64,000 nt of DNA from Viridibacterium silvisoli (GTDB lineage: Bacteria; Pseudomonadota; Gammaproteobacteria; Burkholderiales; Rhodocyclaceae). The stretch covers positions 1,078,039 through 1,142,038 of the forward strand of contig NZ_JAYXHS010000002.1 in assembly GCF_036017035.1 (NCBI RefSeq), read 5' to 3'. The notes under the pieces were generated by a model. That model saw only the letters and a program-made list of their open reading frames with translations, was not told the origin of the DNA and did no database searches. Position 1 is the first letter of the stretch, and each line of letters begins with the position of its first letter. Of this stretch, positions 16,198 to 25,259 are shown piece after piece. The position numbers and the translations under genes are program-made.

Positions 16198-17550
16198 ATG
16201 GGACGCAAATATTTCGGAACAGATGGTGTGCGCGGTCGGGTTGGCGACGCACCGATCACGCCGGATTTTGTCATGCGTTTGGGATATGCCGCAGGCAAAA
16301 CGCTTGTTGCGCGCGAGAAGTTGAAGGAAGGCGAGCACCCGGCGGTGCTGATTGGCAAAGACACGCGGATCTCAGGCTACATGCTGGAAGCGGCATTGGA
16401 GGCAGGTTTCAACGCCGCGGGTGTCGATGTGATGCTTGCTGGTCCGATCCCGACGCCTGCGGTGGCCTATCTGACGCGCGCGCTGCGCCTACAGGCGGGC
16501 GTGGTCATCTCTGCCTCGCACAATCCATATTTTGACAACGGTATCAAATTCTTCTCAGCCAACGGCACGAAGCTGCCGGATGCAGTCGAAACAGAGATCG
16601 AAGCTCACCTCGATGAGCCGATGGGATGTGCCGATTCGGCGCAGCTGGGAAGGGCGCGCCGTATTGACGATGCGGCGGGACGCTATATCGAATTCTGCAA
16701 GAGCACTTTTCCGAACGATCTGGATTTGCGCGGGCTAAAAATTGCGGTCGACTGCGCCAATGGAGCCGCCTACAAGATCGCTCCAAAGGTCTTTCACGAA
16801 TTGGGGGCGGATGTAGTTGCGGTGGGTGTGGAACCGAGCGGCCGCAATATCAACGATGGTGTTGGCGCCACGGTGCCCAAAAATCTGAGTGCGGCGGTGC
16901 GTAGTAGTCACGCTGACATTGGCATCTCGCTGGATGGCGATGCTGACCGCCTGATGATGTGCGACAGCACGGGTGAAATCTACGACGGCGACAAGCTTTT
17001 GTATGTTATCGCCAAAGCGCAACACGCTCTGGGTCAGCTTGATGGAGTAGTCGGGACCTTGATGAGCAATCTGGGATTCGAACATGCAATCAAGCGACTC
17101 GGAGTGCCTTTCCATCGCGCCAAGGTGGGGGATCGTTACGTTCTGGAAATGATGGCGGAGACGGGGTGTAAGTTGGGTGGCGAGAACTCCGGTCACATCA
17201 TCTGCCTGGATCGACATACAACTGGCGATGGCATTGTTTCGGCGTTGCAGGTTCTTGCCTCCTTGAGGCAGACCGGACAGAACCTCGCGCAAGCGTGCAG
17301 CGATCTGACTTTCTATCCGCAGCGTCTGATCAACGTACGTATGGCTGCTGGTTTTGATTGGGCTGCAAATGCCAGTATCCAGTCTGCGCATGACCTGGCG
17401 GTCAAAGAGTTGGGCGATACCGGTCGAGTGCTGTTGCGGCCCTCTGGAACCGAGCCCTTGTTGCGCGTGATGGTGGAGGGGAGCGAGGCCGAAAAGGTCG
17501 AGCGGTTGGCGCACACAATTGCTGATGCCGTATTGCAAGCGGTCGCGTGA
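16198..17550 (+). CDS. glmM: Phosphoglucosamine mutase
   Basis: GlmM converts glucosamine-6-phosphate to glucosamine-1-phosphate for UDP-GlcNAc and hence peptidoglycan and LPS synthesis. The 450-residue protein starts MGRKYFGTDGVRG, as the family does. It has the phosphoserine loop ISASHNP (Ser107), the magnesium loop DGDADR, the sugar-binding GGENSGH and the C-terminal phosphate-binding RPSGTEPLLRVM. The folP-glmM pair downstream of ftsH is a conserved proteobacterial arrangement. In many betaproteobacteria tpiA lies between glmM and secG; here it is absent. Confidence 0.97.
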   Translation: MGRKYFGTDGVRGRVGDAPITPDFVMRLGYAAGKTLVAREKLKEGEHPAVLIGKDTRISGYMLEAALEAGFNAAGVDVMLAGPIPTPAVAYLTRALRLQAGVVISASHNPYFDNGIKFFSANGTKLPDAVETEIEAHLDEPMGCADSAQLGRARRIDDAAGRYIEFCKSTFPNDLDLRGLKIAVDCANGAAYKIAPKVFHELGADVVAVGVEPSGRNINDGVGATVPKNLSAAVRSSHADIGISLDGDADRLMMCDSTGEIYDGDKLLYVIAKAQHALGQLDGVVGTLMSNLGFEHAIKRLGVPFHRAKVGDRYVLEMMAETGCKLGGENSGHIICLDRHTTGDGIVSALQVLASLRQTGQNLAQACSDLTFYPQRLINVRMAAGFDWAANASIQSAHDLAVKELGDTGRVLLRPSGTEPLLRVMVEGSEAEKVERLAHTIADAVLQAVA

Positions 17551-17590
17551 AAGAATTCAGACAAATTTCCCCAGAATAGTGCGTGAATCC

Positions 17591-17619
17591 TTGACCGGGG
17601 CTGATGTCGTGGCTACAAT
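17591..17619 (+). promoter_or_regulatory. Sigma-70 promoter of secG
   Basis: TTGACC (17591-17596) and TACAAT (17614-17619) have a 17-base spacer. The predicted start is about 20 bases before the secG ATG. Confidence 0.7.
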
Positions 17620-17646
17620 TCTGCTTCTTTTTTCGGCCCGGAAATC

Positions 17647-17994
17647 ATGGGAAGCTTCTGGTTCAATCTCATCCTCGTCGTGCACGTCATTGTTGGCCTT
17701 GCGGTCATCGTGTTCGTCTTGCTGCAGCATGGCAAGGGTGCTGATGTAGGTGCTTCCTTCGGTGGCGGCGCATCGGGCAGCCTGTTTGGTGCTTCCGGTT
17801 CTGCGAACTTCCTCAGTCGCACAACCTCGATTCTCGCAACCTTGTTTTTCGTGACCAGCTTGACGCTGACTTATCTGGCTAGCCATCGTACCGCGACGTC
17901 TTCTAGCGTCCTGGATACAATGACCGAGCAGTCGATTCCCGCGGCAGTAGCGCCTGCAGCTTCGGCGCCGCAGTCTAGTGAGATTCCGAAGTAA
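17647..17994 (+). CDS. secG: Preprotein translocase subunit SecG
   Basis: SecG is the small auxiliary subunit of the SecYEG protein-conducting channel. The 115-residue product has two membrane helices (about 4-24 and 54-74). They flank the conserved glycine-rich cytoplasmic loop GKGADVGASFGGGASGSLFG, and a low-complexity Ala/Ser/Pro tail follows. Position directly upstream of tRNA-Leu and nuoA is the standard betaproteobacterial context. A consensus-like promoter sits right before the gene. Confidence 0.94.
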   Translation: MGSFWFNLILVVHVIVGLAVIVFVLLQHGKGADVGASFGGGASGSLFGASGSANFLSRTTSILATLFFVTSLTLTYLASHRTATSSSVLDTMTEQSIPAAVAPAASAPQSSEIPK

Positions 17995-18041
17995 GTAGTT
18001 TCAAGTACTGTTGTAACGGCGCAATAGACGTATTTTGTTGC

Positions 18042-18070
18042 TTGGCAGCAAAATCGGCGCCGAGTATAAT
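18042..18070 (+). promoter_or_regulatory. tRNA-Leu promoter
   Basis: TTGGCA (18042-18047), a 17-base spacer and a perfect TATAAT (18065-18070). The tRNA begins 19 bases after the -10. It is one of the strongest consensus matches in the window. Confidence 0.8.
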
Positions 18071-18088
18071 TCGCTCAGTTGTGAGCGT

Positions 18089-18173
18089 GCCGACGTGGTG
18101 AAATTGGTAGACACGCCATCTTGAGGGGGTGGTGGCGCAAGCTGTGTGAGTTCGAGTCTCACCGTCGGCACCA
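18089..18173 (+). tRNA. tRNA-Leu (anticodon GAG)
   Basis: The acceptor arms GCCGACG (18089-18095) and CGTCGGC (18163-18169) pair perfectly, followed by discriminator A and an encoded CCA (18171-18173). The D-arm region reads GGTGAAATTGGTAGACA. The anticodon stem is CCATC/GGTGG around loop TTGAGGG, giving anticodon GAG. A long variable arm, as in class-II tRNAs, precedes the T-arm with GTTCGAGTC. It would read CUC and CUU codons. Confidence 0.95.
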
Positions 18174-18182
18174 TGAATTCAG

Positions 18183-18207
18183 AACGCCCGCGTATGCGGG
18201 CGTTTTT
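18183..18207 (+). terminator. Terminator after tRNA-Leu
   Basis: The stem aacgcccgc (18183-18191) pairs with gcgggcgtt (18196-18204) with a 4-base loop and a T5 run. It separates the tRNA from nuoA, so the nuo operon needs its own promoter in 18208-18254 or read-through; no convincing promoter was seen there. Confidence 0.85.
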
Positions 18208-18254
18208 CCGACTTCGGTGGCATCACGCCGGGTCAAATCTGCTGCGGATAGAAA

Positions 18255-18629
18255 ATGCTAGAAAACTACTTCCCGGTGTTGTTGTTCATCATCCTTGGAG
18301 TAGTCATTGCGGCAGTCCCCGTCATTCTCGGGTGGGTCATTGCGCCCCACAAACCCGATGCGCAAAAAAACTCTCCTTACGAGTGCGGCTTCGAAGCTTT
18401 CGAAGATGCGCGGATGAAATTTGACGTCCGCTACTATCTGCTTGCCATCCTCTTCATTTTGTTCGATCTCGAAGTGGCCTTCCTGCTGCCTTGGGCATCG
18501 ATCCTCAAAGACATCGCCGCAACCCCGTCGTTGCGCGCATTCGGTTTTTTCGAAATGCTGATTTTTCTTGGCGTGCTCATCATTGGTTATGTGTACGTCT
18601 GGAGAAAGGGCGCGCTGGACTGGGAATAA
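18255..18629 (+). CDS. nuoA: NADH-quinone oxidoreductase subunit A
   Basis: NuoA (124 residues) is a membrane subunit of respiratory complex I near the quinone site. It has three hydrophobic helices and the conserved loop APHKPDAQKNSPYECGFEAF, with the cysteine typical of NuoA/ND3. It is the first of 14 nuo genes on this strand. Confidence 0.96.
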   Translation: MLENYFPVLLFIILGVVIAAVPVILGWVIAPHKPDAQKNSPYECGFEAFEDARMKFDVRYYLLAILFILFDLEVAFLLPWASILKDIAATPSLRAFGFFEMLIFLGVLIIGYVYVWRKGALDWE

Positions 18630-18667
18630 CCCCGCTCCGCGTCCACTATTGATTTGAGGAAATCGCC

Positions 18668-19144
18668 GTGAGTATCGAAGGCGTCTTTCGCGAGGGGTTT
18701 GTCACAACCTCCATGGATACGGTCATCAACTGGACTCGTACCGGATCTCTGTGGCCCATGACATTCGGGTTGGCGTGTTGTGCCGTGGAGATGATCCACG
18801 CAGGCTGTGCGCGCTACGACCTGGATCGTTTTGGGGTCGTCTTCCGTCCAAGCCCTCGTCAGTCTGATCTGATGATTGTTGCCGGTACGCTGTGCAACAA
18901 GATGGCCCCAGCTCTGCGCAAAGTCTACGATCAGATGGCCGAGCCGCGCTGGGTGATCTCCATGGGGTCGTGCGCGAACGGTGGTGGCTACTATCACTAT
19001 TCATACTCCGTCGTGCGTGGTTGCGACCGCATTGTGCCTGTGGATGTGTATGTACCGGGCTGTCCTCCGACCGCTGAGGCGTTGCTGTACGGCATCGTGC
19101 AGTTGCAGAACAAGATCAAACGTACCAACACTATTGCTCGTTAA
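18668..19144 (+). CDS. nuoB: NADH-quinone oxidoreductase subunit B
   Basis: NuoB (158 residues) binds the terminal iron-sulfur cluster N2 next to the quinone site. Cluster ligands are visible in LACCAVEM (two adjacent cysteines), MGSCANGGG and VPGCPPTAEA. The start is a GTG at 18668 preceded by gaggaaat. It lies second in the nuo operon, 38 bases after nuoA. Confidence 0.96.
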   Translation: MSIEGVFREGFVTTSMDTVINWTRTGSLWPMTFGLACCAVEMIHAGCARYDLDRFGVVFRPSPRQSDLMIVAGTLCNKMAPALRKVYDQMAEPRWVISMGSCANGGGYYHYSYSVVRGCDRIVPVDVYVPGCPPTAEALLYGIVQLQNKIKRTNTIAR

Positions 19145-19222
19145 GCGTAAGGCGGAAGTCTGCGCTTGACTGCTGGTTTTGATTGGCAGCTTCACTGGAC
19201 TAATCACTGGATTGGCATCTGC

Positions 19223-19828
19223 ATGAGTTCAAAGCTGGAAAGACTGATTGATGCGTTGAATGCTGCGCTCGAAGGGCGCGGCGTCTCGCTGGTGAAAGAT
19301 TGCGGCGAGGTGACCTTGGAGGTCTGCGCCGCGGATTATCTGTCGGTGGCAGAGTTGCTGCGCGATGCGCCGACTCTGCGTTTTGAACAACTGATTGACC
19401 TGAGCGGGATTGACTACGCCAGCTATGCAGGGCTGCGGAGCAATGCGCGCCGCTATGCTGCTGTCCTGCATTTGCTTTCGGTTTCGCATAACTGGCGTGT
19501 ACGCTTGCGCGTTCACGCGGACGACGACGCTTTTCCTGTTGTCGCATCGGTTGTGTCGATCTGGCCGTCGGCCAACTGGTTCGAGCGTGAAGCGTTCGAC
19601 CTCTACGGCATCATGTTTGAAGGCCATCCTGACTTGCGTCGCATCCTGACCGACTACGGTTTTGTCGGCCATCCTTTCCGCAAGGATTTTCCTGTGTCCG
19701 GCTACATGGAAATGCGCTACGACCCGGAGCAGGGTCGTGTGATCTATCAGCCCGTGACAATCGCGCCACGCGAAGTGACGCCGCGCATCGTGCGCGAAGA
19801 GAGCTATGGAGACGTTGGCCATGGCTGA
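19223..19828 (+). CDS. nuoC: NADH-quinone oxidoreductase subunit C
   Basis: NuoC (201 residues from ATG 19223) is a peripheral-arm subunit; in many bacteria it stays separate from NuoD, as here. Family hallmarks are WFEREAFDLYGIMFEGHPDL and LTDYGFVGHPFRKDFP. The longer frame from 19166 is rejected as an atypical N-terminus. Its 3' end overlaps nuoD by 8 bases. Confidence 0.94.
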   Translation: MSSKLERLIDALNAALEGRGVSLVKDCGEVTLEVCAADYLSVAELLRDAPTLRFEQLIDLSGIDYASYAGLRSNARRYAAVLHLLSVSHNWRVRLRVHADDDAFPVVASVVSIWPSANWFEREAFDLYGIMFEGHPDLRRILTDYGFVGHPFRKDFPVSGYMEMRYDPEQGRVIYQPVTIAPREVTPRIVREESYGDVGHG

Positions 19829-21074
19829 GATTCGTAACTACACCATCAACTTCGGGCCGCAACATCCGTCCGCACACGGCGTGTTGCGTCTGGTGCTGGA
19901 ACTCGACGGCGAAGTGGTCGAGCGCGCTGACCCGCACGTTGGTCTGCTGCACCGTGGCACCGAAAAGCTTGCCGAGACGCGCACCTGGATTCAGTCGGTG
20001 CCGTATATGGATCGTCTCGACTACGTTTCCATGATGTGCAATGAGCATGCGTATTGCATGGCTATCGAGAAGTTGCTCGGTATCGAAGTGCCGACGCGTG
20101 CTCAATACATCCGCGTGATGTTCGATGAGATCACCCGCATCCTCAATCATCTGTTGAACATCGGCACGCATGCGCTCGACATCGGCGCGATGACGATGGT
20201 GCTGTACACCTTCCGTGAGCGTGAAGACCTCATGGATGCCTATGAGGCTGTCTCTGGTGCACGCATGCATGCGGCTTACTATCGGCCGGGCGGCGTGTAT
20301 CGCGACCTGCCGGACGCAATGCCGAAATACGAGCAGTCGAAGTTCAAGAGCGCGACGACTGTGAAGCAACTGAACGAATCGCGTGAAGGTTCGCTGCTCG
20401 ATTTCCTCGAAGACTTCGTCACGCGCTTTCCGAAGCTGATCGACGAATATCACACCTTGCTGACTGACAACCGTATCTGGAAGCAGCGTACGGTCGATAT
20501 CGGAATCGTGACGCCGGAGCGTGCATTGGCACTGGGTTTTACCGGGCCGATGCTGCGGGGCTCGGGTGTCGAGTGGGATCTGCGTCGCAAGCAACCCTAC
20601 GAAGTCTACGATCAACTCGCCTTCGACATTCCTGTCGGCGTGAATGGCGATTGCTATGACCGTTACCTGTGTCGCATGGAAGAGATGCGCCAGAGCAATC
20701 GCATCATCCAGCAGTGCATTACCTGGCTGCGGGCCAATCCTGGCCCGGTGATGATTGGCAGCCACAAGGTGGCGCCGCCTTCTCGCGAAAAGATGAAGGA
20801 AAACATGGAAGAGCTGATTCATCACTTCAAGCTCTTCACTGAAGGTATCCATGTGCCGCAAGGCGAGGTGTACTCTGCCGTCGAGCATCCCAAGGGTGAG
20901 TTCGGTGTATATGCCGTGTCTGATGGCGCCAACAAGCCTTATCGCCTGAAGCTTCGTGCGCCAGGCTTTGCGCATCTGGCAGCAATGGACGAGTTGTCTC
21001 GTGGCCACATGATTGCTGACGTGGTGGCCATCATTGGCACGATGGACATCGTGTTCGGTGAGATTGATCGTTAA
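19821..21074 (+). CDS. nuoD: NADH-quinone oxidoreductase subunit D
   Basis: NuoD (417 residues) helps form the quinone-binding pocket with NuoB. It begins MAEIRNYTINFGPQHPSAHG, as the family does, with the conserved His-Pro residues near the quinone head group. The C-terminus ends GTMDIVFGEIDR. ATG 19821 is preferred over 19806 because ggaga lies just upstream and the length matches the 417-residue family form. It overlaps nuoC by 8 bases. Confidence 0.96.
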   Translation: MAEIRNYTINFGPQHPSAHGVLRLVLELDGEVVERADPHVGLLHRGTEKLAETRTWIQSVPYMDRLDYVSMMCNEHAYCMAIEKLLGIEVPTRAQYIRVMFDEITRILNHLLNIGTHALDIGAMTMVLYTFREREDLMDAYEAVSGARMHAAYYRPGGVYRDLPDAMPKYEQSKFKSATTVKQLNESREGSLLDFLEDFVTRFPKLIDEYHTLLTDNRIWKQRTVDIGIVTPERALALGFTGPMLRGSGVEWDLRRKQPYEVYDQLAFDIPVGVNGDCYDRYLCRMEEMRQSNRIIQQCITWLRANPGPVMIGSHKVAPPSREKMKENMEELIHHFKLFTEGIHVPQGEVYSAVEHPKGEFGVYAVSDGANKPYRLKLRAPGFAHLAAMDELSRGHMIADVVAIIGTMDIVFGEIDR

Positions 21075-21094
21075 GCGACAGACAAGAGAAACAT

Positions 21095-21571
21095 ATGCTG
21101 AGCGCAGACTCCCTGCAGAAAATTGATCGCGAAGTCGCCAAGTATCCGGCAGACCAGAAGCAGTCCGCCATCATGTCGGCTCTGCGCATTGCGCAGCAGG
21201 AAAAGGGCTGGTTACCGAACGACGTGATTGCTTTCGTTTCGGAATACTTGGGCATGCCGGCAATCGCCGGGCTGGAAGTGGCCACTTTCTACAATATGTA
21301 CGACCTGAAGCCGGTTGGCGCGCATAAGCTGACTGTCTGTACGAATTTGCCTTGTGCGCTGTCGGGTGGTGTCGAGGCGGCTGAGTACATCAAGGAAAAG
21401 CTTGGCATTGGCTTCAATGAAACGACTGCCGACGGCAAATTCACGCTGAAGGAGGGCGAGTGCATGGGCGCCTGTGGCGACGCACCTGTCATCCTCGATA
21501 ACAACCACCGCATGTGCAGTCGCATGGATCGCACGAAGATCGATGCATTGATCGCGGAGCTGTCGAAATGA
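21095..21571 (+). CDS. nuoE: NADH-quinone oxidoreductase subunit E
   Basis: NuoE (158 residues) is a thioredoxin-like subunit that binds the [2Fe-2S] cluster N1a. The four ligands are visible as CTNLPC and CMGAC. The N-terminal part is the usual helical region (QSAIMSALRIAQQEKGWL). The stop overlaps the nuoF start as ATGA. Confidence 0.96.
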   Translation: MLSADSLQKIDREVAKYPADQKQSAIMSALRIAQQEKGWLPNDVIAFVSEYLGMPAIAGLEVATFYNMYDLKPVGAHKLTVCTNLPCALSGGVEAAEYIKEKLGIGFNETTADGKFTLKEGECMGACGDAPVILDNNHRMCSRMDRTKIDALIAELSK

Positions 21572-22917
21572 GCGACGTGAGCACACCTGACGCACCTGCT
21601 GCGATGCCTTCGGGCCACGGCATTATTCTCGACGGCATTGCTGGTGAGAACACCTGGCGTCTTGAAGACTATCTCAAGCGCCGTGGTTACGAGGCACTCA
21701 AGAAGATCATCGCCAATGGCATCAAGCCGGACGAGATCATCGGCGAACTGAAGAAGTCTGCGCTGCGTGGACGTGGCGGCGCAGGGTTTCCTACGGGCCT
21801 GAAGTGGAGCTTCATGCCACGCTCGTTTCCGGGCGCGAAGTATGTCGTCTGTAATACGGATGAAGGGGAGCCCGGGACATTCAAGGATCGTGACATCCTG
21901 CGCTACAACCCGCATGCGCTGATCGAAGGCATGATCATCGCCGGTTACGCAATGGGTAGCGGGGTGGGTTACAACTACGTCCATGGCGAAATCTTTGCGG
22001 AGTACGAGCGCTTCGAGGAAGCATTGGCTGAAGCACGTGCGGCGGGGCTGCTAGGCAAGAACATCCTCGGTTCGGAATTCAGCTTCGAGTTGTATGCGCA
22101 CCATGGCTATGGCGCCTATATCTGTGGTGAAGAAACAGCCTTGCTCGAATCGCTCGAAGGCAAGAAGGGGCAGCCACGTTTCAAGCCGCCGTTCCCTGCT
22201 AGCTTCGGTTTGTATGGCAAGCCGACGACGATCAATAACACTGAGACCTTTGCGTCCGTGCCCTACATCGTTCGCGAAGGTGGTGATGCCTTCCTGAATC
22301 TGGGCAAGCCGAACAATGGCGGCACCAAGTTGTTCTCGGTGTCGGGCCACGTGAACAAACCGGGTAACTACGAGATTCCTCTCGGTACGCCATTCTCTGT
22401 TCTGCTGGAAATGGCTGGTGGCATGCGTGGTGGCCGCAAGCTCAAGGCCGTCATTCCCGGTGGCTCATCAGCACCTGTGTTGCCCGCAGACATCATGATG
22501 GCGACCACCATGGACTATGACGCGATCGCCAAGGCGGGCTCCATGCTTGGTTCGGGCGCCGTGATCGTGATGGACGAGACGACCTGCATGGTCAAGGCCC
22601 TCGAGCGCCTGGCCTATTTCTATTTCGAAGAATCGTGCGGGCAGTGCACGCCTTGCCGTGAAGGTACCGGCTGGCTGTATCGCATCATTCACCGCATTGA
22701 AAGTGGACAGGGCCGTCAGGAAGATCTGGACGTGCTGGACAACGTCGCGGAAAACATTATGGGCCGCACTATTTGTGCGCTGGGCGACGCCGCGGCAATG
22801 CCGGTGCGTAGCTTCATCAAGCACTTCCGTGCCGAGTTCCAGCATCACGTCGATAACAAGTGCTGTGTCGTGCCGCCTGAAGTGCAGCGCGAAGGCAGCA
22901 AGATTTATGTGGGTTGA
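21568..22917 (+). CDS. nuoF: NADH-quinone oxidoreductase subunit F
   Basis: NuoF (449 residues) is the NADH-oxidising flavoprotein subunit. The NADH/FMN site appears as RGRGGAGFPTGLKW and GYGAYICGEETALLES, and the N3 [4Fe-4S] ligands as SCGQCTPCREGTGW with a later cysteine in GRTICALGD. The ATG at 21568 overlaps the nuoE stop by four bases, implying translational coupling; the earlier in-frame start at 21514 is inside nuoE. Confidence 0.97.
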   Translation: MSDVSTPDAPAAMPSGHGIILDGIAGENTWRLEDYLKRRGYEALKKIIANGIKPDEIIGELKKSALRGRGGAGFPTGLKWSFMPRSFPGAKYVVCNTDEGEPGTFKDRDILRYNPHALIEGMIIAGYAMGSGVGYNYVHGEIFAEYERFEEALAEARAAGLLGKNILGSEFSFELYAHHGYGAYICGEETALLESLEGKKGQPRFKPPFPASFGLYGKPTTINNTETFASVPYIVREGGDAFLNLGKPNNGGTKLFSVSGHVNKPGNYEIPLGTPFSVLLEMAGGMRGGRKLKAVIPGGSSAPVLPADIMMATTMDYDAIAKAGSMLGSGAVIVMDETTCMVKALERLAYFYFEESCGQCTPCREGTGWLYRIIHRIESGQGRQEDLDVLDNVAENIMGRTICALGDAAAMPVRSFIKHFRAEFQHHVDNKCCVVPPEVQREGSKIYVG

Positions 22918-22922
22918 TACAG

Positions 22923-25259
22923 ATGCTTGAGATCGAAATCGACGGCAACAAGGTTGAAGTACCCGATGGCAGCACCGTCATGGATGCTGCCAACAAGGCG
23001 GGTGCCTACGTGCCGCACTTCTGCTATCACAAGAAATTGTCGATTGCGGCCAATTGCCGCATGTGCCTAGTCGAAGTAGAGAAGGCTCCGAAGGCGTTGC
23101 CTGCCTGCGCGACACCTGTGACGCCTGGCATGAAGGTCACGACGCATTCCGAGAAGGCCGTGAAAGCGCAGAAGGCTGTCATGGAGTTCCTGCTGATCAA
23201 TCACCCCTTGGATTGCCCTATCTGCGACCAGGGCGGTGAGTGCCAGCTGCAGGATCTGGCGGTCGGCTATGGCGGTTCCGCATCGCGCTACAAGGAAGAG
23301 AAGCGCGTTGTCTTCAACAAGAATCTCGGCCCACTGATTTCGACCGACATGACCCGCTGCATCCATTGCACGCGCTGTGTGCGTTTTGGCCAGGAAGTCT
23401 CCGGCATCATGGAATTGGGCATGTCGGGGCGTGGTGAGCATTCCGAGATCCAGACCTTCGTTGACCGTACGGTCGACTCCGAGCTGTCCGGCAACGCCAT
23501 CGATCTGTGTCCGGTCGGCGCGTTGACGTCGAAGCCATTCCGCTTTGCTGCCCGCACTTGGGAGCTGGCCCGTCGCAAGTCGGTGAGCCCGCACGACTCG
23601 CTGGGTAGCAACCTGATCGTGCAAACCAAGCTGGACGAAGTGAAGCGCGTCTTGCCGCTCGAGAACGAAGCGGTCAATGAATGCTGGCTGTCCGACAAGG
23701 ATCGCTTCTCGTACGAGGGGCTGAAGTCCGACGACCGCCTGAGCGTGCCGCAAATCAAGCATGGTGGCGAATGGCACAAGGTTGATTGGCAGACTGCGCT
23801 TGAGTATGTCTCGAAGACGCTCAAGGACATTGTTTCCAATCATGGCGCGAACAGTGTCGGCGCATTGTTGTCGCCGCACAGTACGCTCGAAGAGCTGTAT
23901 CTCGCACAGAAGTTCGTGCGTGGCCTGGGTAGCGATAATGTCGATTTCCGCCTGCGTCAGAGCGATTTTGCTCTAGATGGCAAACTCGCTGGCGCGCCCT
24001 GGCTCGGAATGCCGGTAGCCGATGTGAGCACGCTGGATGCTGCGCTGGTGATTGGTAGCTTCCTGCGCAAGGATCACCCACTGCTGGCGCAGCGCTTGCG
24101 CCGCGCCACGCGTCAGTACGCGAATGTTTCTCGCGTGCACGTGGCGCGTGAAGACTGGCTCATGCCGATCGATGCTGAAGCCATCGTCTCGCCTGTCGCG
24201 TTGGTGAATACACTGGCTGCCGTACTGGGGGCACTTGCCGCGTCTCAGAACGCTACCGTTGCGCCAGAGTGCGCTGCAATCGTCTCTTCGGCAGTTGCGT
24301 CGGATGAGTCAACGAAGATCGCAGAGAGTCTTGCCTCCGGCGAGAAGCGTGCCGTGTTCCTTGGCAATCTGGCTGTCCAGCATCCGCAGTACAGCTCGCT
24401 GTATGTAGTTGCTCAGGATATTGCGCGCATTGCCAATGCCAGCTTCGGCGTGATTGGTGAAGCCGCCAATTCGGTCGGCGGCTATTTGGCGGGTGCGGTA
24501 CCGAAATCAGGTGGCAACGTGCGCAGCATGGTTGCGGCAGGTCTCAAAGCCTATATGGTTCTCGGCGCCGAAGCCGAGCTGGATGTTGCCGACGGCGCTG
24601 CCGCGCGTGCTGCGCTAGACGGTGCTGCTTCGGTCATTTACCTGGGTAGTTTTGCAGGCAAGGCGCCCGAGTATGCGGATGTGATGCTGCCGATTGCCCC
24701 GTTCACGGAAACGTCCGGTAGCTTCGTGAATACCGAAGGCCGCCTGCAGTCGTTCAACGCTGCAGCCAAGCCGCTTGGCGAGACGCGTCCAGCATGGAAG
24801 GTGTTGCGCGTGCTCGGCAATCTGCTGGATCTCGAAGGCTTCGAGCAAGCAAGTTCGGAAGCGGTACTGGCTGAAGTGCTTGCCTTGGGTGAGCCGGCCA
24901 GCCGTCTTGGTAATACGGTGGCTGGCTTTACGCCTGACGGCTCGCCTGCAGCAACAGGTATCCAGCGCATCGCCGATGTGCCACTGCATTTTGCTGACCC
25001 GCTGGTGCGCCGTTCTGTGCCGTTGCAGAAAACACGGGATTCAGCGCTGCCGACCGCACGCCTGCATTCAGCGCAATTGCGTGAGCTGGGTGTGGAGGAG
25101 GGGGCGCCAATCGCCGTGCGTAGCGCACAAGGCGAAGTGATCCTCAAGGCCAAGACCGATGACACCTTGCCGCTTGGCACGGTACGTGTTTCGTCTGCGC
25201 ATGCCAGCACAGTCGCACTGGGCCCGCTGTTCGGTGACTTGACGGTGGAGCCCGCATGA
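22923..25259 (+). CDS. nuoG: NADH-quinone oxidoreductase subunit G
   Basis: NuoG (778 residues) is the largest peripheral-arm subunit and carries several iron-sulfur clusters. The N-terminal [2Fe-2S] domain (CRMCLVEVEKAPKALPACATP), a His-Cys region (HPLDCPICDQGGECQLQD) and a [4Fe-4S] domain (CIHCTRC) are present. A long molybdopterin-oxidoreductase-like C-terminal region follows and has lost cofactor binding in this family. ATG 22923 is used; the in-frame TTG at 22914 overlaps the nuoF stop. Confidence 0.95.
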   Translation: MLEIEIDGNKVEVPDGSTVMDAANKAGAYVPHFCYHKKLSIAANCRMCLVEVEKAPKALPACATPVTPGMKVTTHSEKAVKAQKAVMEFLLINHPLDCPICDQGGECQLQDLAVGYGGSASRYKEEKRVVFNKNLGPLISTDMTRCIHCTRCVRFGQEVSGIMELGMSGRGEHSEIQTFVDRTVDSELSGNAIDLCPVGALTSKPFRFAARTWELARRKSVSPHDSLGSNLIVQTKLDEVKRVLPLENEAVNECWLSDKDRFSYEGLKSDDRLSVPQIKHGGEWHKVDWQTALEYVSKTLKDIVSNHGANSVGALLSPHSTLEELYLAQKFVRGLGSDNVDFRLRQSDFALDGKLAGAPWLGMPVADVSTLDAALVIGSFLRKDHPLLAQRLRRATRQYANVSRVHVAREDWLMPIDAEAIVSPVALVNTLAAVLGALAASQNATVAPECAAIVSSAVASDESTKIAESLASGEKRAVFLGNLAVQHPQYSSLYVVAQDIARIANASFGVIGEAANSVGGYLAGAVPKSGGNVRSMVAAGLKAYMVLGAEAELDVADGAAARAALDGAASVIYLGSFAGKAPEYADVMLPIAPFTETSGSFVNTEGRLQSFNAAAKPLGETRPAWKVLRVLGNLLDLEGFEQASSEAVLAEVLALGEPASRLGNTVAGFTPDGSPAATGIQRIADVPLHFADPLVRRSVPLQKTRDSALPTARLHSAQLRELGVEEGAPIAVRSAQGEVILKAKTDDTLPLGTVRVSSAHASTVALGPLFGDLTVEPA

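Noticed and set aside
19611..21008. 465-codon minus-strand frame over nuoD
   Set aside because: Antisense shadow of nuoC/nuoD.
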